A DNA stretch of 7,817 nucleotides from Oscillospiraceae bacterium. GTDB taxonomy: Bacteria; Bacillota_A; Clostridia; Oscillospirales; Ruminococcaceae. The DNA is taken from assembly GCA_900766795.1 (NCBI GenBank), contig CAAFWX010000185.1:1-7817 (forward strand), in the 5' to 3' direction. The notes below the pieces were generated by a model that worked only from the letters and a program-made list of their open reading frames with translations, was not told the origin of the DNA and made no database searches. Shown here in pieces: positions 1-6,381 of the stretch; position 1 is the first letter of the stretch; each line of letters starts with the position of its first letter. Position numbers and translations under genes: made by a program.

Positions 1-162
1 CGAGGGGTAGGGCGCGTTGGGATTCAGATTGTGAGCGGTAATCATATCCACCGAATAAACAATGCAGATTGCAGCCTCGAGAATCATCACCGCAAAGAAA
101 ATGAGCGGCAGGATAATATCCTTTTTCATCTGATAAAACTGCGCCTTGACAACAGACAGCAT
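1..162 (-). CDS. ABC transporter membrane subunit, N-terminal fragment (cut by window edge)
   Basis: This is the first 54 codons of a gene that continues beyond base 1. The ATG is at 162-160, preceded by a strong GGAGGAGG ribosome binding site ending about 6 bases upstream. The peptide begins MLSVVKAQFYQMKKD, followed by a hydrophobic stretch of about 20 residues (roughly residues 16-37), then a polar segment with HNLNPN. A short basic cytoplasmic N-terminus followed by the first membrane helix is the usual start of ABC-2-type permeases. It begins 16 bases after the stop of the preceding permease gene and so is almost certainly the third gene of the ATPase-permease-permease operon. The family call rests mainly on context, because only one membrane segment is visible. 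Confidence 0.7.
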   Translation of the reverse strand, partial: MLSVVKAQFYQMKKDIILPLIFFAVMILEAAICIVYSVDMITAHNLNPNAPYPS

Positions 163-178
163 AAATATCCTCCTCCCG

Positions 179-967
179 TTATCTCATGTCTTTTTTTCTG
201 AACAGGGCAAGTCCGACCAGCAGCGAAGCCGCTGACATTACAATGCTTGCCGCAATCGTCCCGACGAGAAGCCCTGCGGAAATCGCCGTGTCATACACCA
301 CAACGTCCTTTCCGTCGATGAAGCCCATGCGGGCGTTCAGGTTGAAAAGCTGCTCGATGTTGGAGATGGAGAACTGCCATGAGAGCGTAACCGAGCTTGA
401 ATACTCCTGTACGAAGGTGGAAATGACAAAGGGAATAAAAAGCGTGAAGTAGCCCGCAATCAGGGCGAGATAGCAGTTTCTCAGCAGAAATGTGAGCAGA
501 ATCATCTCGCAGGCGACGCGCAGCAAAGGAAGAAGCATAAGCGCAAGCCTTGCAAGCAGCGGGAGAAATTCCGCCTGCTGCCCCCAGCCGTTTTTCACCG
601 TCAGAACAACGACAGGCAAAATCAGCAGGACAAAGCTGAATGAAATTGACCAAGCGACCGCGGGAATAACTCTTCCGAAAAAGACCTCGTACTTTCTGTG
701 ACCGTAAAGCACGTCGTAGTTGATGGTTTTGTCGTTGAAGTCCCAGCCGCAGATTCTCGTGCACATGAACAGTACAACGAGCGGCATCATAGAAGCAGCC
801 TGACGGAACAAATCCGAGGCGACATACGCGCCGCCGCTCATTTCGAGAACGTCGTCTGCGGCGTCGAGAAAGCCCGAAAGGGCGCAGAGAATGCCGAGAA
901 TGGCAGCGTAGACAGTGAAGTTGTCGCGGCGAATCTGGTAGTTCACCGATTTTATGATGTCATTCAT
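179..967 (-). CDS. ABC-2-type transporter permease
   Basis: A 262-residue integral membrane protein with about six hydrophobic segments, at roughly residues 17-38, 56-74, 98-125, 137-163, 166-187 and 229-256. Between the second and third, the polar stretch DFNDKTINYDVLYGHRKYE resembles the cytoplasmic coupling region of ABC-2 permeases of the bacitracin/lantibiotic-immunity type. It presumably forms the export channel with the ATPase encoded just upstream. I chose the ATG at 967-965, which overlaps the ATPase stop by 8 bases and has AAGGG upstream. A GTG at 979 would add four residues (an ORF of 266 aa), and translational coupling makes either start workable. The substrate cannot be read from the sequence. 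The membrane protein call is firm; the bacitracin-like subfamily is inferred from architecture. Confidence 0.85.
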   Translation of the reverse strand: MNDIIKSVNYQIRRDNFTVYAAILGILCALSGFLDAADDVLEMSGGAYVASDLFRQAASMMPLVVLFMCTRICGWDFNDKTINYDVLYGHRKYEVFFGRVIPAVAWSISFSFVLLILPVVVLTVKNGWGQQAEFLPLLARLALMLLPLLRVACEMILLTFLLRNCYLALIAGYFTLFIPFVISTFVQEYSSSVTLSWQFSISNIEQLFNLNARMGFIDGKDVVVYDTAISAGLLVGTIAASIVMSAASLLVGLALFRKKDMR

Positions 968-1880
968 TGCCCTTGTCACCTGCCATGTTTATGTAGTATT
1001 CCTCAAGGTTAGCGTCTTTGGGGCTTAGCGTCACGGGAATGACATCGTTCTCGAAAAGCGTCTTGGAAACGCTGCGGATATCGTCCAGCCGCTCATACAG
1101 CAGGATTCCCCCGTCCGTTTGCTCAAGCTGGGTCAGCCCCAGCTTTTCGGTCATGACGGAAAATGCGCGGGTGTCGTCGTCGGTGTGGATAAAGCAGCCC
1201 TCGCGGCAGATTTTTTTCAGCTCCTCTGCCGAAAGCGACTGCTTTATGCGCCCGTGGCTGATGAAGATATAGTCCGTGCACAGCAGCGAAAGCTCGCTCA
1301 GGATATGGGAGGAGATGATGATGGTGATACCCTTTTCGCGGTTGAGCCGCAAAAGCAGCTCGCGGATTTCGATGATTCCCTCCGGGTCAAGTCCGTTTAT
1401 AGGCTCGTCCAGCACCATCACCTCGGGATTGGACAAAAGCGCCATCGCAATTCCAAGGCGCTGCCTCATTCCGAGAGAGAACTGCTTGACGGTCTTTTTG
1501 CCCGTGTTGGAAAGCCCGACGGTTTTCAGCGTTTCGTCGATGACAGCCTTGTCGCTGATACCTTTTTGCAGGCGCTGCTTTTCGAGATTCTCGCGGGCGG
1601 TCATGTTCTCTTTGGCATAGGGAGTTTCGATGATGAAGCACATGCGCTTTCTGGCGTTGGCAAGCCCTTCCTCGTCAGACGCGCCCATGAGGCTGACGCT
1701 TCCCGCCGTGGGCAGAATCAGCCCGCCAAGCATTTTCATGATGGTAGTCTTGCCCGCTCCGTTGGGTCCGATAAGTCCGCACACCGAGCCTTTCGCAACG
1801 GTGAAATCGGCGCCGCTTACAGCCATCTGCTTCATGTATTGCTTACTTAGCCCCTGCACTTCGATAATGTTTTGTGACAT
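960..1880 (-). CDS. ABC transporter ATP-binding protein (BcrA/lantibiotic-protection type)
   Basis: A 306-residue nucleotide-binding subunit that hydrolyses ATP to drive the adjacent permease. Visible motifs are Walker A GPNGAGKT (residues 38-45), signature SLGMRQR (135-141, the LGMRQ variant of LSGGQ), Walker B VMVLDEP (154-160), D-loop GLDP (163-166) and switch His192 in SSH. Where most ABC ATPases have the Q-loop glutamine there is IIETPYAKENMTAREN, as is typical of the BcrA-like exporter group. About 90 residues follow the H-loop as a regulatory tail. The ATG at 1880 has AGGAGG 6 bases upstream. The frame is open for another 40 codons, but that part reads through T-rich intergenic DNA and lacks a comparable ribosome binding site. 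No clear promoter is visible between 1881 and 1972. Confidence 0.93.
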   Translation of the reverse strand: MSQNIIEVQGLSKQYMKQMAVSGADFTVAKGSVCGLIGPNGAGKTTIMKMLGGLILPTAGSVSLMGASDEEGLANARKRMCFIIETPYAKENMTARENLEKQRLQKGISDKAVIDETLKTVGLSNTGKKTVKQFSLGMRQRLGIAMALLSNPEVMVLDEPINGLDPEGIIEIRELLLRLNREKGITIIISSHILSELSLLCTDYIFISHGRIKQSLSAEELKKICREGCFIHTDDDTRAFSVMTEKLGLTQLEQTDGGILLYERLDDIRSVSKTLFENDVIPVTLSPKDANLEEYYINMAGDKGNE

Positions 1881-1972
1881 GGTGTTCCTCCTGAAAACGG
1901 ATTTTGTAGTGTTTGCGAAGCTCATTCCTGACAGGTTTCCGGAAAATCCTCCAAAAAATGATAATCCGAAGA

Positions 1973-2019
1973 TAAAAAGAAAACCGCATTCTGAAGCCAC
2001 AAGCTCTGCAATACGGTTT
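1973..2019 (-). terminator. Rho-independent terminator of tRNA-Gly
   Basis: On the minus strand AAACCGTATT (2019-2010) pairs with AATGCGGTTT (1990-1981), a 10-bp stem with one G-T pair and a 19-nt loop. It is followed by a T-rich tail, TTCTTTTTATC. It begins 6 bases past the CCA end of the tRNA and separates it from the ABC operon. Confidence 0.75.
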
Positions 2020-2025
2020 CTGATA

Positions 2026-2099
2026 TGGAGCGGATAGCGGGAGTCGAACCCGTCACTTCGGCTTGGGAAGCCAATGTTTTACCGATAAACTATATCCGC
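2026..2099 (-). tRNA. tRNA-Gly (anticodon CCC), CCA encoded
   Basis: The minus strand folds into a full cloverleaf. The acceptor arm is GCGGATA/TATCCGC (2099-2093 with 2036-2030). The D-arm is GTTT/AAAC with loop ATCGGTA. The anticodon stem is TTGGC/GCCGA with loop TTCCCAA, so the anticodon after U33 is CCC and reads GGG glycine codons. The T-arm has loop TTCGACT and stem ACGGG/CCCGC, with an A-C mismatch at its outermost pair. The discriminator base is U and CCA is encoded at 2028-2026. It stands alone between feoB and the ABC operon, with its own promoter and terminator. No duplicated 3' end or integrase suggests that an element is inserted here. Confidence 0.95.
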
Positions 2100-2133
2100 G
2101 GCACTGAGATAATTATACCACCGTGCCGCGGAT
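2094..2133. repeat. 11-bp perfect inverted repeat around the tRNA promoter -10 box
   Basis: Plus-strand atccgcggcac (2094-2104) is the exact reverse complement of gtgccgcggat (2123-2133), with 18 bp between. The inner arm begins in the first six bases of the tRNA and the outer arm lies in the promoter spacer, so the dyad encloses the TATAAT box and the predicted start site. Only one arm would be transcribed, so any role would be at the DNA level. Confidence 0.85.
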
Positions 2134-2140
2134 TTGTCAA
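2112..2140 (-). promoter_or_regulatory. Consensus sigma-A promoter of tRNA-Gly
   Basis: A perfect TTGACA (2140-2135) and a perfect TATAAT (2117-2112) are separated by exactly 17 bp on the minus strand. The predicted start at about 2104-2105 leaves a 5' leader of only 5-6 nt before the mature tRNA end at 2099. The consensus match fits a stable-RNA gene. Confidence 0.92.
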
Positions 2141-2177
2141 GTCCCAAAAGGAAAATTCCACGGAAATCAATTCCCAT

Positions 2178-2217
2178 AAAAAGACAATATATTGTAGGGG
2201 CTGTGCGCACCCGCACA
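2178..2217 (-). terminator. Possible weak terminator after feoB
   Basis: On the minus strand downstream of the feoB stop are a GC-rich hairpin, TGTGCG-GGTG-CGCACA (2217-2202), and a 12-bp palindrome ACAATATATTGT (2195-2184). The palindrome is followed by CTTTTT (2183-2178). The T run directly follows only the AT-rich palindrome, so the terminator would be inefficient. It is the best candidate for the 3' end of the feo transcript in the 115 bp before the tRNA promoter. Confidence 0.4.
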
Positions 2218-2254
2218 TTCCATCGCCCGTTTCCGACAATGAAACACCGCGCGG

Positions 2255-4399
2255 CTAAGCCAAACCGAGGGCGCGCGCAGTGAAGCTTATCGCAGCGCAG
2301 ACAGCGACGCCGAAAGCCGTGGGCAGGAAAAAAGCGAGCGCCGTCCAGCGCCAGCTGCCGGACTCCTTGCGGATAGTCAGCAGGGAGGTTGAGCAGGGCC
2401 AGTGCAGCAGCGAGAACATCACAACGCACACTGCGGTGACAGGCGTCCAGCCGTTTGCCGACAGCAGCTCGAAAAGCTGCGCGGGGACAGGCTCGGAGAT
2501 AGTGCCCTGCTGCGTGTAAACCATGATAATCAGCGGGATAACGATTTCGTTTGCGGGAAGCCCGAGAATGAAAGCCGCGAGGATAACCCCGTCCAGCCCG
2601 ATAAGCCGCGCGGCGGGGTCGAGGAAATCTGTGATATATCCCAGCAGGGAAGTGCCCGAAACGCTGATGTTGGCAAGCGTCCAAATCACCAGCCCCGCAG
2701 GAGCCGCAACCGCAGCCGCTCTGCCGAGCACGCACAGAGTTCTGTCCACGAGCGAGCGGACAAGCACCTTGCCGAATTGCGGGCAGCGGTAGTTTGGCAG
2801 CTCGAGTGTGAAAGAGGACGGCTCGCCGCGCAGGACGGTTTTTGACAGCAGCCTTGAAGCGAGGAGCGTCAGCGCAATCCCGATAAGAATAACCACCGTC
2901 AGCATTGCCGCCGAAAGCAGGCTGCCCTCAAAGCCCGAAACGCTTCCGAGAAAGAACACCGACAGCACGGTTATCATCATTGGGAAGCGCCCGTTGCAGG
3001 GCACGAATGAGTTTGTGAGCATTGCGATAAGCCGCTCGCGCCTGCTGTCGATAATCCGCGCCCCGACAATCCCCGCCGCGTTGCACCCGAAGCCCATACA
3101 CATACAAAGCGCCTGTTTTCCGCAGGCATTGCATTTCTGGAACGGCTTGTCGAGGTTATAAGCCACGCGCGGGGGATAGCCGCTGTCCTCAAGCAGAGTG
3201 AACAGCGGGAAGAAAATTGCCATCGGCGGCAGCATGACCGACACCACCCATGCAAGCACGCGGTATGCTCCGTCAACTATCGCGCCGCGCAGCCATTCCG
3301 GAACGCCCAGCGCCGAAAACCACCCGCTGAGGATATCCCCGAAAGCGAAAAGCACATTCCCCAGAAAATCTGACGGGTAATTCGCGCCGACAATTGTCAG
3401 CCAGAACACCAGCATAAGCAGCGCCACCATCACGGGAAATCCCAGCGCACGGCTTGTGAATATCCTGTCTGCAAGGCGGTCAGAGCTTTGCGGCGGGCGC
3501 TCGGTGCGCACCACTCCCTTGCAGGCGTCCTCGGCGTTTTGCATAATGCAGGACACGATTTTGTCCCGCAGGATATCCTGCGTTATCCCCGCGCGGGCGA
3601 GGATTTCCCCGCCGCGCCCGACTGCTGCGGACAGCGCTTCGTCCCGCGAAAGGTCGGTACCAAGCCGCGCGGAAAGCTCCGCCAGCAGCGCCTCGTCCCC
3701 TTCAAGCATACGCAGCGCCAGCCACCGTGGGTTCAGCCTTTCGCCGAAGCGCTCGCGAAGGCTCGGCTCCACCGCCGCAATCGCTTCCTCTATGGGCGGG
3801 GTGTAGCGCAGCTTACGAGGCTCAGCCCTGAACCTGCCGGCGCATAAATCGTCCAACTCCTGCGTAAGTATTTTCAGCGTGCGTTTTTTTCGTGCTGTGG
3901 TTGCCGCCACGGGTATGCCGAGGTTTGCTTCCAGAAGAGAGGTGTCCACATGTATTCCGCGCCGTTTGGCTTCGTCCATCAGATTCACGCACACCATTGT
4001 TTTCGGGGAAATCTCCATCACCTGAAGCACGAGGTTAAGCCCCCGCTCCAGACACCCCGCGTCACATACGACGATTATCGCGTCAGGCTCGCCGAAGCAG
4101 ATGTAATCCCGCGCGACCTCCTCCTCGGCGGAATGTGCCATGAGCGAATATGTCCCCGGGATATCCACCAGAACATAACCGCTCTCGGCGGTCTTGAAGC
4201 GCCCCTGCGCGCTTGCAACCGTCTTTCCGGGCCAGTTTCCCGTGTGCTGGTTCATGCCGGTAAGTCCGTTGAAAATCGTGCTCTTGCCGACATTCGGATT
4301 TCCTGCAACGGCTGCGACCCTGTCGTGCTGAGAATGCTTTGTTATGTGCGAAGCGCTGTCAGCAGCGTTCCAACCCGTTGCGCTTGATGTCAAACCCAT
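2255..4399 (-). CDS. feoB: Ferrous iron transporter FeoB
   Basis: A 714-residue inner-membrane Fe(II) importer. The N-terminal G-domain has G1 GNPNVGKST (33-41), the switch threonine in PGKT (Thr60), G3 DIPG (79-82), G4 NLMD (139-142) and a G5-like ATTAR (166-170). A helical regulatory region spans about 200-300. The membrane domain (about 320-710) contains two Gate-type repeats, with VPCNGRFP (466-473) and LGLPANEI (612-619). Around 423-439 is a cysteine-rich stretch, CNACGKQALCMCMGFGC, ending in the conserved GFGCN. Length is normal for the family. I chose the ATG at 4399, which has AGGTGGGAG upstream; the frame could extend to a TTG at 4447, but that would overlap feoA. It lies 28 bases after feoA in the same operon. 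Confidence 0.96.
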   Translation of the reverse strand: MGLTSSATGWNAADSASHITKHSQHDRVAAVAGNPNVGKSTIFNGLTGMNQHTGNWPGKTVASAQGRFKTAESGYVLVDIPGTYSLMAHSAEEEVARDYICFGEPDAIIVVCDAGCLERGLNLVLQVMEISPKTMVCVNLMDEAKRRGIHVDTSLLEANLGIPVAATTARKKRTLKILTQELDDLCAGRFRAEPRKLRYTPPIEEAIAAVEPSLRERFGERLNPRWLALRMLEGDEALLAELSARLGTDLSRDEALSAAVGRGGEILARAGITQDILRDKIVSCIMQNAEDACKGVVRTERPPQSSDRLADRIFTSRALGFPVMVALLMLVFWLTIVGANYPSDFLGNVLFAFGDILSGWFSALGVPEWLRGAIVDGAYRVLAWVVSVMLPPMAIFFPLFTLLEDSGYPPRVAYNLDKPFQKCNACGKQALCMCMGFGCNAAGIVGARIIDSRRERLIAMLTNSFVPCNGRFPMMITVLSVFFLGSVSGFEGSLLSAAMLTVVILIGIALTLLASRLLSKTVLRGEPSSFTLELPNYRCPQFGKVLVRSLVDRTLCVLGRAAAVAAPAGLVIWTLANISVSGTSLLGYITDFLDPAARLIGLDGVILAAFILGLPANEIVIPLIIMVYTQQGTISEPVPAQLFELLSANGWTPVTAVCVVMFSLLHWPCSTSLLTIRKESGSWRWTALAFFLPTAFGVAVCAAISFTARALGLA

Positions 4400-4427
4400 G
4401 CAGTTCTCCCACCTTTGCAAATAAATC

Positions 4428-4667
4428 TTATGGCATTTTTTCGACAAGCACGCTTCGTGCGTCAGCCCTGCGAATCGCGATAACCGCGCCGCATATCAGA
4501 TAAGCGCGCGGGTCGCCCAGCGGGCTGCACCCTATGCACTCAACAACCGCGCCCTCCGTCAGCCCTATGTCAAGAAACCGCCGCCGCATTGCCCCGTGCG
4601 TCAGCAGGCGACAAACTTTCGCGCGCTCCCCAACGGCAATGTCGTTAAGGCTCTCCGGTTCCATCAT
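4428..4667 (-). CDS. feoA: FeoA family iron transport accessory protein
   Basis: A 79-residue cytoplasmic protein with the FeoA SH3-like pattern. An arginine-rich helix, MRRRFLDIGLTEGAVVE, is followed by SPLGDPRAYLICGAVIAIRRADA, where the GDP-x-AY motif and the closing RR-x-xA are characteristic. FeoA is thought to bind and modulate FeoB, and it sits directly upstream of feoB as in most feo operons. I chose the ATG at 4667, because GAGGTG lies 6 bases ahead of it. That same GTG (4676-4674) could be read as an earlier start giving 82 residues, but its own ribosome binding site would be poor. A second ATG follows immediately at 4664. Confidence 0.92.
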   Translation of the reverse strand: MMEPESLNDIAVGERAKVCRLLTHGAMRRRFLDIGLTEGAVVECIGCSPLGDPRAYLICGAVIAIRRADARSVLVEKMP

Positions 4668-4691
4668 TCGGTTCACCTCTCTTGCATTTTG

Positions 4692-4706
4692 CGGGCATAA
4701 TGCCCG
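4692..4706. promoter_or_regulatory. 15-bp perfect palindrome in the feo leader (operator or hairpin)
   Basis: cgggcat-a-atgcccg is perfectly symmetrical around base 4699. It lies just downstream of the likely feo -10 box and about 15 bases upstream of the feoA ribosome binding site, where a repressor operator would occlude initiation. In RNA it would form a short stable hairpin near the 5' end. It does not match the classic AT-rich Fur box. Which regulator would bind, if any, cannot be told from sequence. Confidence 0.55.
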
Positions 4707-4715
4707 TTTGTGTAC

Positions 4716-4745
4716 AGTATATTCACATACGGCTGTTCGGGTGAA
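4716..4745 (-). promoter_or_regulatory. Probable feoAB promoter
   Basis: On the minus strand TATACT (4721-4716) is a good -10 box. The best -35 is TTCACC (4745-4740) at 18 bp spacing, a weak match. The predicted start is near 4709, immediately ahead of the palindrome at 4692-4706. A weak -35 would fit a regulated promoter, but the assignment is tentative. Confidence 0.45.
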
Positions 4746-4768
4746 AACGCTCGGGTTACCCGCACGTC

Positions 4769-4813
4769 AAAAAAATCCCGCCAAAACGAGGATTAACCTC
4801 CGCTTTGGCGGGA
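4769..4813 (-). terminator. Rho-independent terminator of the lipoprotein gene
   Basis: On the minus strand TCCCGCCAAA (4813-4804) pairs perfectly with TTTGGCGGGA (4785-4776), a 10-bp stem. The intervening bases can extend it through GGAGG/CCTC pairing. Seven T follow directly (4775-4769). It lies 28 bases past the lipoprotein stop and insulates the feo promoter region from upstream transcription. Confidence 0.93.
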
Positions 4814-4841
4814 GCAGGAATATTCATGAGAAGCGCCGATG

Positions 4842-5528
4842 TCAGAATTCCGAAAGGATAAGCGAGCCGTCATAGCCGCTTTCGCTTACGGTGAAGCGCT
4901 GAACTTCGCCCATGCCGTTGTCGTAGGAAATGCCGTAGTTCGGGATATCGCCGAGGAAGCTCATCACAACGACAATCGGAGTGTCCGCTGTGAACAGCTC
5001 AACCTCGCAGACAGGGGTTGTTTCAAAGGTGAGATTGCCGTTGTTGTCGATTTCGGGGGAGGAGAGTGCAAGCACTGTGAAATCCTTTACCGCGCCGTCG
5101 GTGGTGAACAGCACGCGCGCTGCAACCTCGCCGCCGTCCGCAACGAGAATGTCGGCGGAGCCGCTTTGCTCGGGAAAATCGTCAGCCCAAGCGGCGTTTA
5201 CGGTGCCGCCAATAGGGAAATCCGGCTCGGCTTCTGCGGTGGTGACAATCGTGACGGCTTCTTCGGTGGGGGAAGCCGCTGCCTCGGTGGAGTTGTCCGC
5301 TTCCTCGGTGGGGGCGGTTATCTCGGTCGGCTCGGCGGGGCCGGTGGATTGCGTTTCGGCGGTTGTCGTGCTTTCGGCAGCCGAGGTATCCGCAGGGCTT
5401 GTGCTTGTCTGCTCCGAGGAAACAGACGGCTCGGAGGGCGCAGAGGAAACGTTCGTGCTATCGGTACAGCCCGCTGCGAACAGAACGAATGCCGCAAAAA
5501 CAGCGGTGGTCATAAGTTTTTTTTTCAT
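4842..5528 (-). CDS. Predicted secreted lipoprotein of unknown function
   Basis: A 228-residue protein. A basic MKKK start and hydrophobic core lead to a lipobox ending AAGC, so signal peptidase II should cleave before Cys21 and a lipid would anchor the protein outside the membrane. Residues 22 to about 102 are a low-complexity linker of Ser, Thr, Ala, Pro and Glu. A globular C-terminal domain of about 125 residues begins near DFPIGGTVNAAW (103-114) and ends LSEF; I do not recognise it. It contains SFLGDIPNYGISYDNG (190-205) and one cysteine (Cys174). The ATG at 5528 has AAGGAGT 8 bases upstream; a GTG at 5537 lies inside that spacer and is unlikely. The gene stands alone between two terminators, with no clear promoter in the 100 bp upstream. 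Confidence 0.85.
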   Translation of the reverse strand: MKKKLMTTAVFAAFVLFAAGCTDSTNVSSAPSEPSVSSEQTSTSPADTSAAESTTTAETQSTGPAEPTEITAPTEEADNSTEAAASPTEEAVTIVTTAEAEPDFPIGGTVNAAWADDFPEQSGSADILVADGGEVAARVLFTTDGAVKDFTVLALSSPEIDNNGNLTFETTPVCEVELFTADTPIVVVMSFLGDIPNYGISYDNGMGEVQRFTVSESGYDGSLILSEF

Positions 5529-5572
5529 AAAAAACACTCCTTAAAAATGTGATAAACGCGGTAATGACGGGT

Positions 5573-5604
5573 AAAAAGCCGATGGGCTTTGCGGCTCATC
5601 GGCT
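5573..5604 (-). terminator. Rho-independent terminator of the GNAT gene
   Basis: On the minus strand AGCCGATG (5604-5597) pairs perfectly with CATCGGCT (5584-5577) around a 12-nt loop whose AGCC...GGC-like ends may pair further. The stem runs into TTTTT (5577-5573). It starts 26 bases beyond the GNAT stop and lies upstream of the lipoprotein gene, so the two genes are probably separate transcripts. Confidence 0.85.
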
Positions 5605-5630
5605 CGAAAGTGTGCGGCTTTTGGCGGCGG

Positions 5631-6257
5631 TCAGAAAAGCTGTGTTGGCAGCTTCAGCTTTTGCTTCGGCGGGAAGCGTTTGTCGAACTCCTCCGCTTCG
5701 GCTTCGTCCACAAAATACCCGCTCGGCGGTGCGTATTCTCCCGTTATGCCGTCAAGGTAGTGGGGGGTAAGTTCTTTGCACAGAAAGAACGAAGCGTCCG
5801 CTCCCTCGGGAAGCCCGTGATAGCGTATGCCGTATTCCGAAGCGTAGGTGAACCCGCTTTTTCCGTAGAAAGCGATATTCCCCTCAAAGCACAGCGCGCC
5901 TGCGCCCATTTCGGCTGCTTTCTCAAGCGAGAAATCCAGCAGCGCCTTGCCGTAGCCCATCCGCTTGAACTCGGGCGCAATGCAGATAGGACCCATTGCC
6001 ATTATGGGAATCTGCCTGCCGTCGTCTGCGCAAATCACCGCGCGCATAAACATGTTCTGACCGATAAGCCTGCCGTCCTTTTCCATCACGAAATCAAGCT
6101 CCGGCACAAATGCCGCGTCGCTTCTCAGGCAATGCAGGACGTAGTGCTCAAGGCAGCCGGGACGGTACACGTTCCAGAAGCTTTCGCGCACAAGGTTTTC
6201 GTTTTCGGCATAGTCTGCGGGTGTTTCCAAGCGAATGATAAAGTCGTTTTTGTTCAT
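5631..6257 (-). CDS. GNAT family N-acetyltransferase, YhbS-like
   Basis: A 208-residue cytoplasmic enzyme expected to transfer acetyl from acetyl-CoA to an amine. The acetyl-CoA site is visible as PICIAPEFKRMGYGKALLDFS (residues 90-110), where R99-x-G101-x-G103 is the pyrophosphate-binding turn. Further on, EGNIAFYGKSGF (125-136) is the usual late motif with the catalytic-region tyrosine and GF. The N-terminal SFWNVYRPGCLEHYVLHCLR (26-45) and the C-terminal DEAEAEEFDKRFPPK match a broad YhbS-like group of Clostridia and other gut bacteria, as I recall it; substrates of that group are generally unknown. The ATG at 6257 has AGGAGG 7 bases upstream. The gene has its own consensus promoter, a long structured leader and a terminator. 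Confidence 0.92.
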   Translation of the reverse strand: MNKNDFIIRLETPADYAENENLVRESFWNVYRPGCLEHYVLHCLRSDAAFVPELDFVMEKDGRLIGQNMFMRAVICADDGRQIPIMAMGPICIAPEFKRMGYGKALLDFSLEKAAEMGAGALCFEGNIAFYGKSGFTYASEYGIRYHGLPEGADASFFLCKELTPHYLDGITGEYAPPSGYFVDEAEAEEFDKRFPPKQKLKLPTQLF

Positions 6258-6297
6258 TGTTTTCCTCCTGTGATTGTTGAAGCAGTTTCAAGAAATC

Positions 6298-6336
6298 CCG
6301 GGAGGTCTGCGGGGATTGGTTTTGCCGACCTCCCGG
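6298..6336 (-). promoter_or_regulatory. Leader hairpin upstream of the GNAT gene
   Basis: In the minus-strand RNA CCGGGAGGUC (6336-6327) pairs perfectly with GACCUCCCGG (6307-6298). Two more G-C pairs lie inside a single mismatch. The 3' arm contains CCUCC, which is complementary to the gene's Shine-Dalgarno GGAGG near 6264-6268. The tail that follows is GATTTCTTG, not a real T run, so it is a poor terminator and a translational switch is more plausible. The first arm begins directly after the stop codon of the small upstream ORF. Confidence 0.7.
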
Positions 6337-6381
6337 TCAGCCCGCAATCTCCGTTGTGCTGCACTTTTGTGTAATTCTCAA
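6337..6381 (-). CDS. Putative 14-residue leader peptide (uORF)
   Basis: TTG at 6381-6379 opens a 14-codon frame ending in TGA at 6339-6337. If initiated it would give MRITQKCSTTEIAG. An AGGAGAG ribosome binding site lies 6 bases upstream, an ideal spacing. The stop codon touches the first base of the leader hairpin's 5' arm, so a ribosome terminating or stalled there would cover that arm. The peptide has no run of a single amino acid as in classic biosynthetic attenuators. A ribosome-sensing role is inferred from geometry only, and the non-ATG start lowers certainty. Confidence 0.45.
   Translation of the reverse strand: MRITQKCSTTEIAG

Noticed and set aside
1119..1850. Plus-strand 243-codon frame antisense to the ABC ATPase
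   Set aside because: The minus-strand frame has every ABC motif and the antisense product has none.
1936..1945. tttccggaaa palindrome upstream of the ABC ATPase as an operator
   Set aside because: A 10-bp palindrome with no recognisable promoter beside it. It is easily due to chance.
1881..2000. 40-residue N-terminal extension of the ABC ATPase frame
   Set aside because: It would overlap the tRNA terminator tail and has no family match, whereas the ATG at 1880 has a strong AGGAGG.
2026..2099. tRNA-Gly as an attachment site of an integrated element
   Set aside because: There is no repeat of the tRNA 3' end, no integrase and no mobile-element genes in the window; the flanking genes are ordinary.
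4752..4762. cgggttacccg palindrome, considered as a DtxR/IdeR-type iron box upstream of feoA
   Set aside because: It is only 11 bp, lies upstream of the weak -35 and shares little with the DtxR consensus beyond the symmetry. It is too little to call.
4839..5552. Plus-strand frames antisense to the lipoprotein gene
   Set aside because: The glycine/arginine- or serine/valine-rich products mirror the lipoprotein's low-complexity linker. There is no ribosome binding site or domain.
6298..6336. Leader hairpin as a Rho-independent terminator
   Set aside because: The bases after the stem on the minus strand are GATTTCTTG, without a continuous T run, so intrinsic termination would be poor.
5589..6374. 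Long plus-strand open frame (261 codons) antisense to the GNAT gene
   Set aside because: It runs opposite a clear GNAT gene with promoter, ribosome binding site and terminator. Its translation resembles no family and is the usual mirror of GC-biased codon use.
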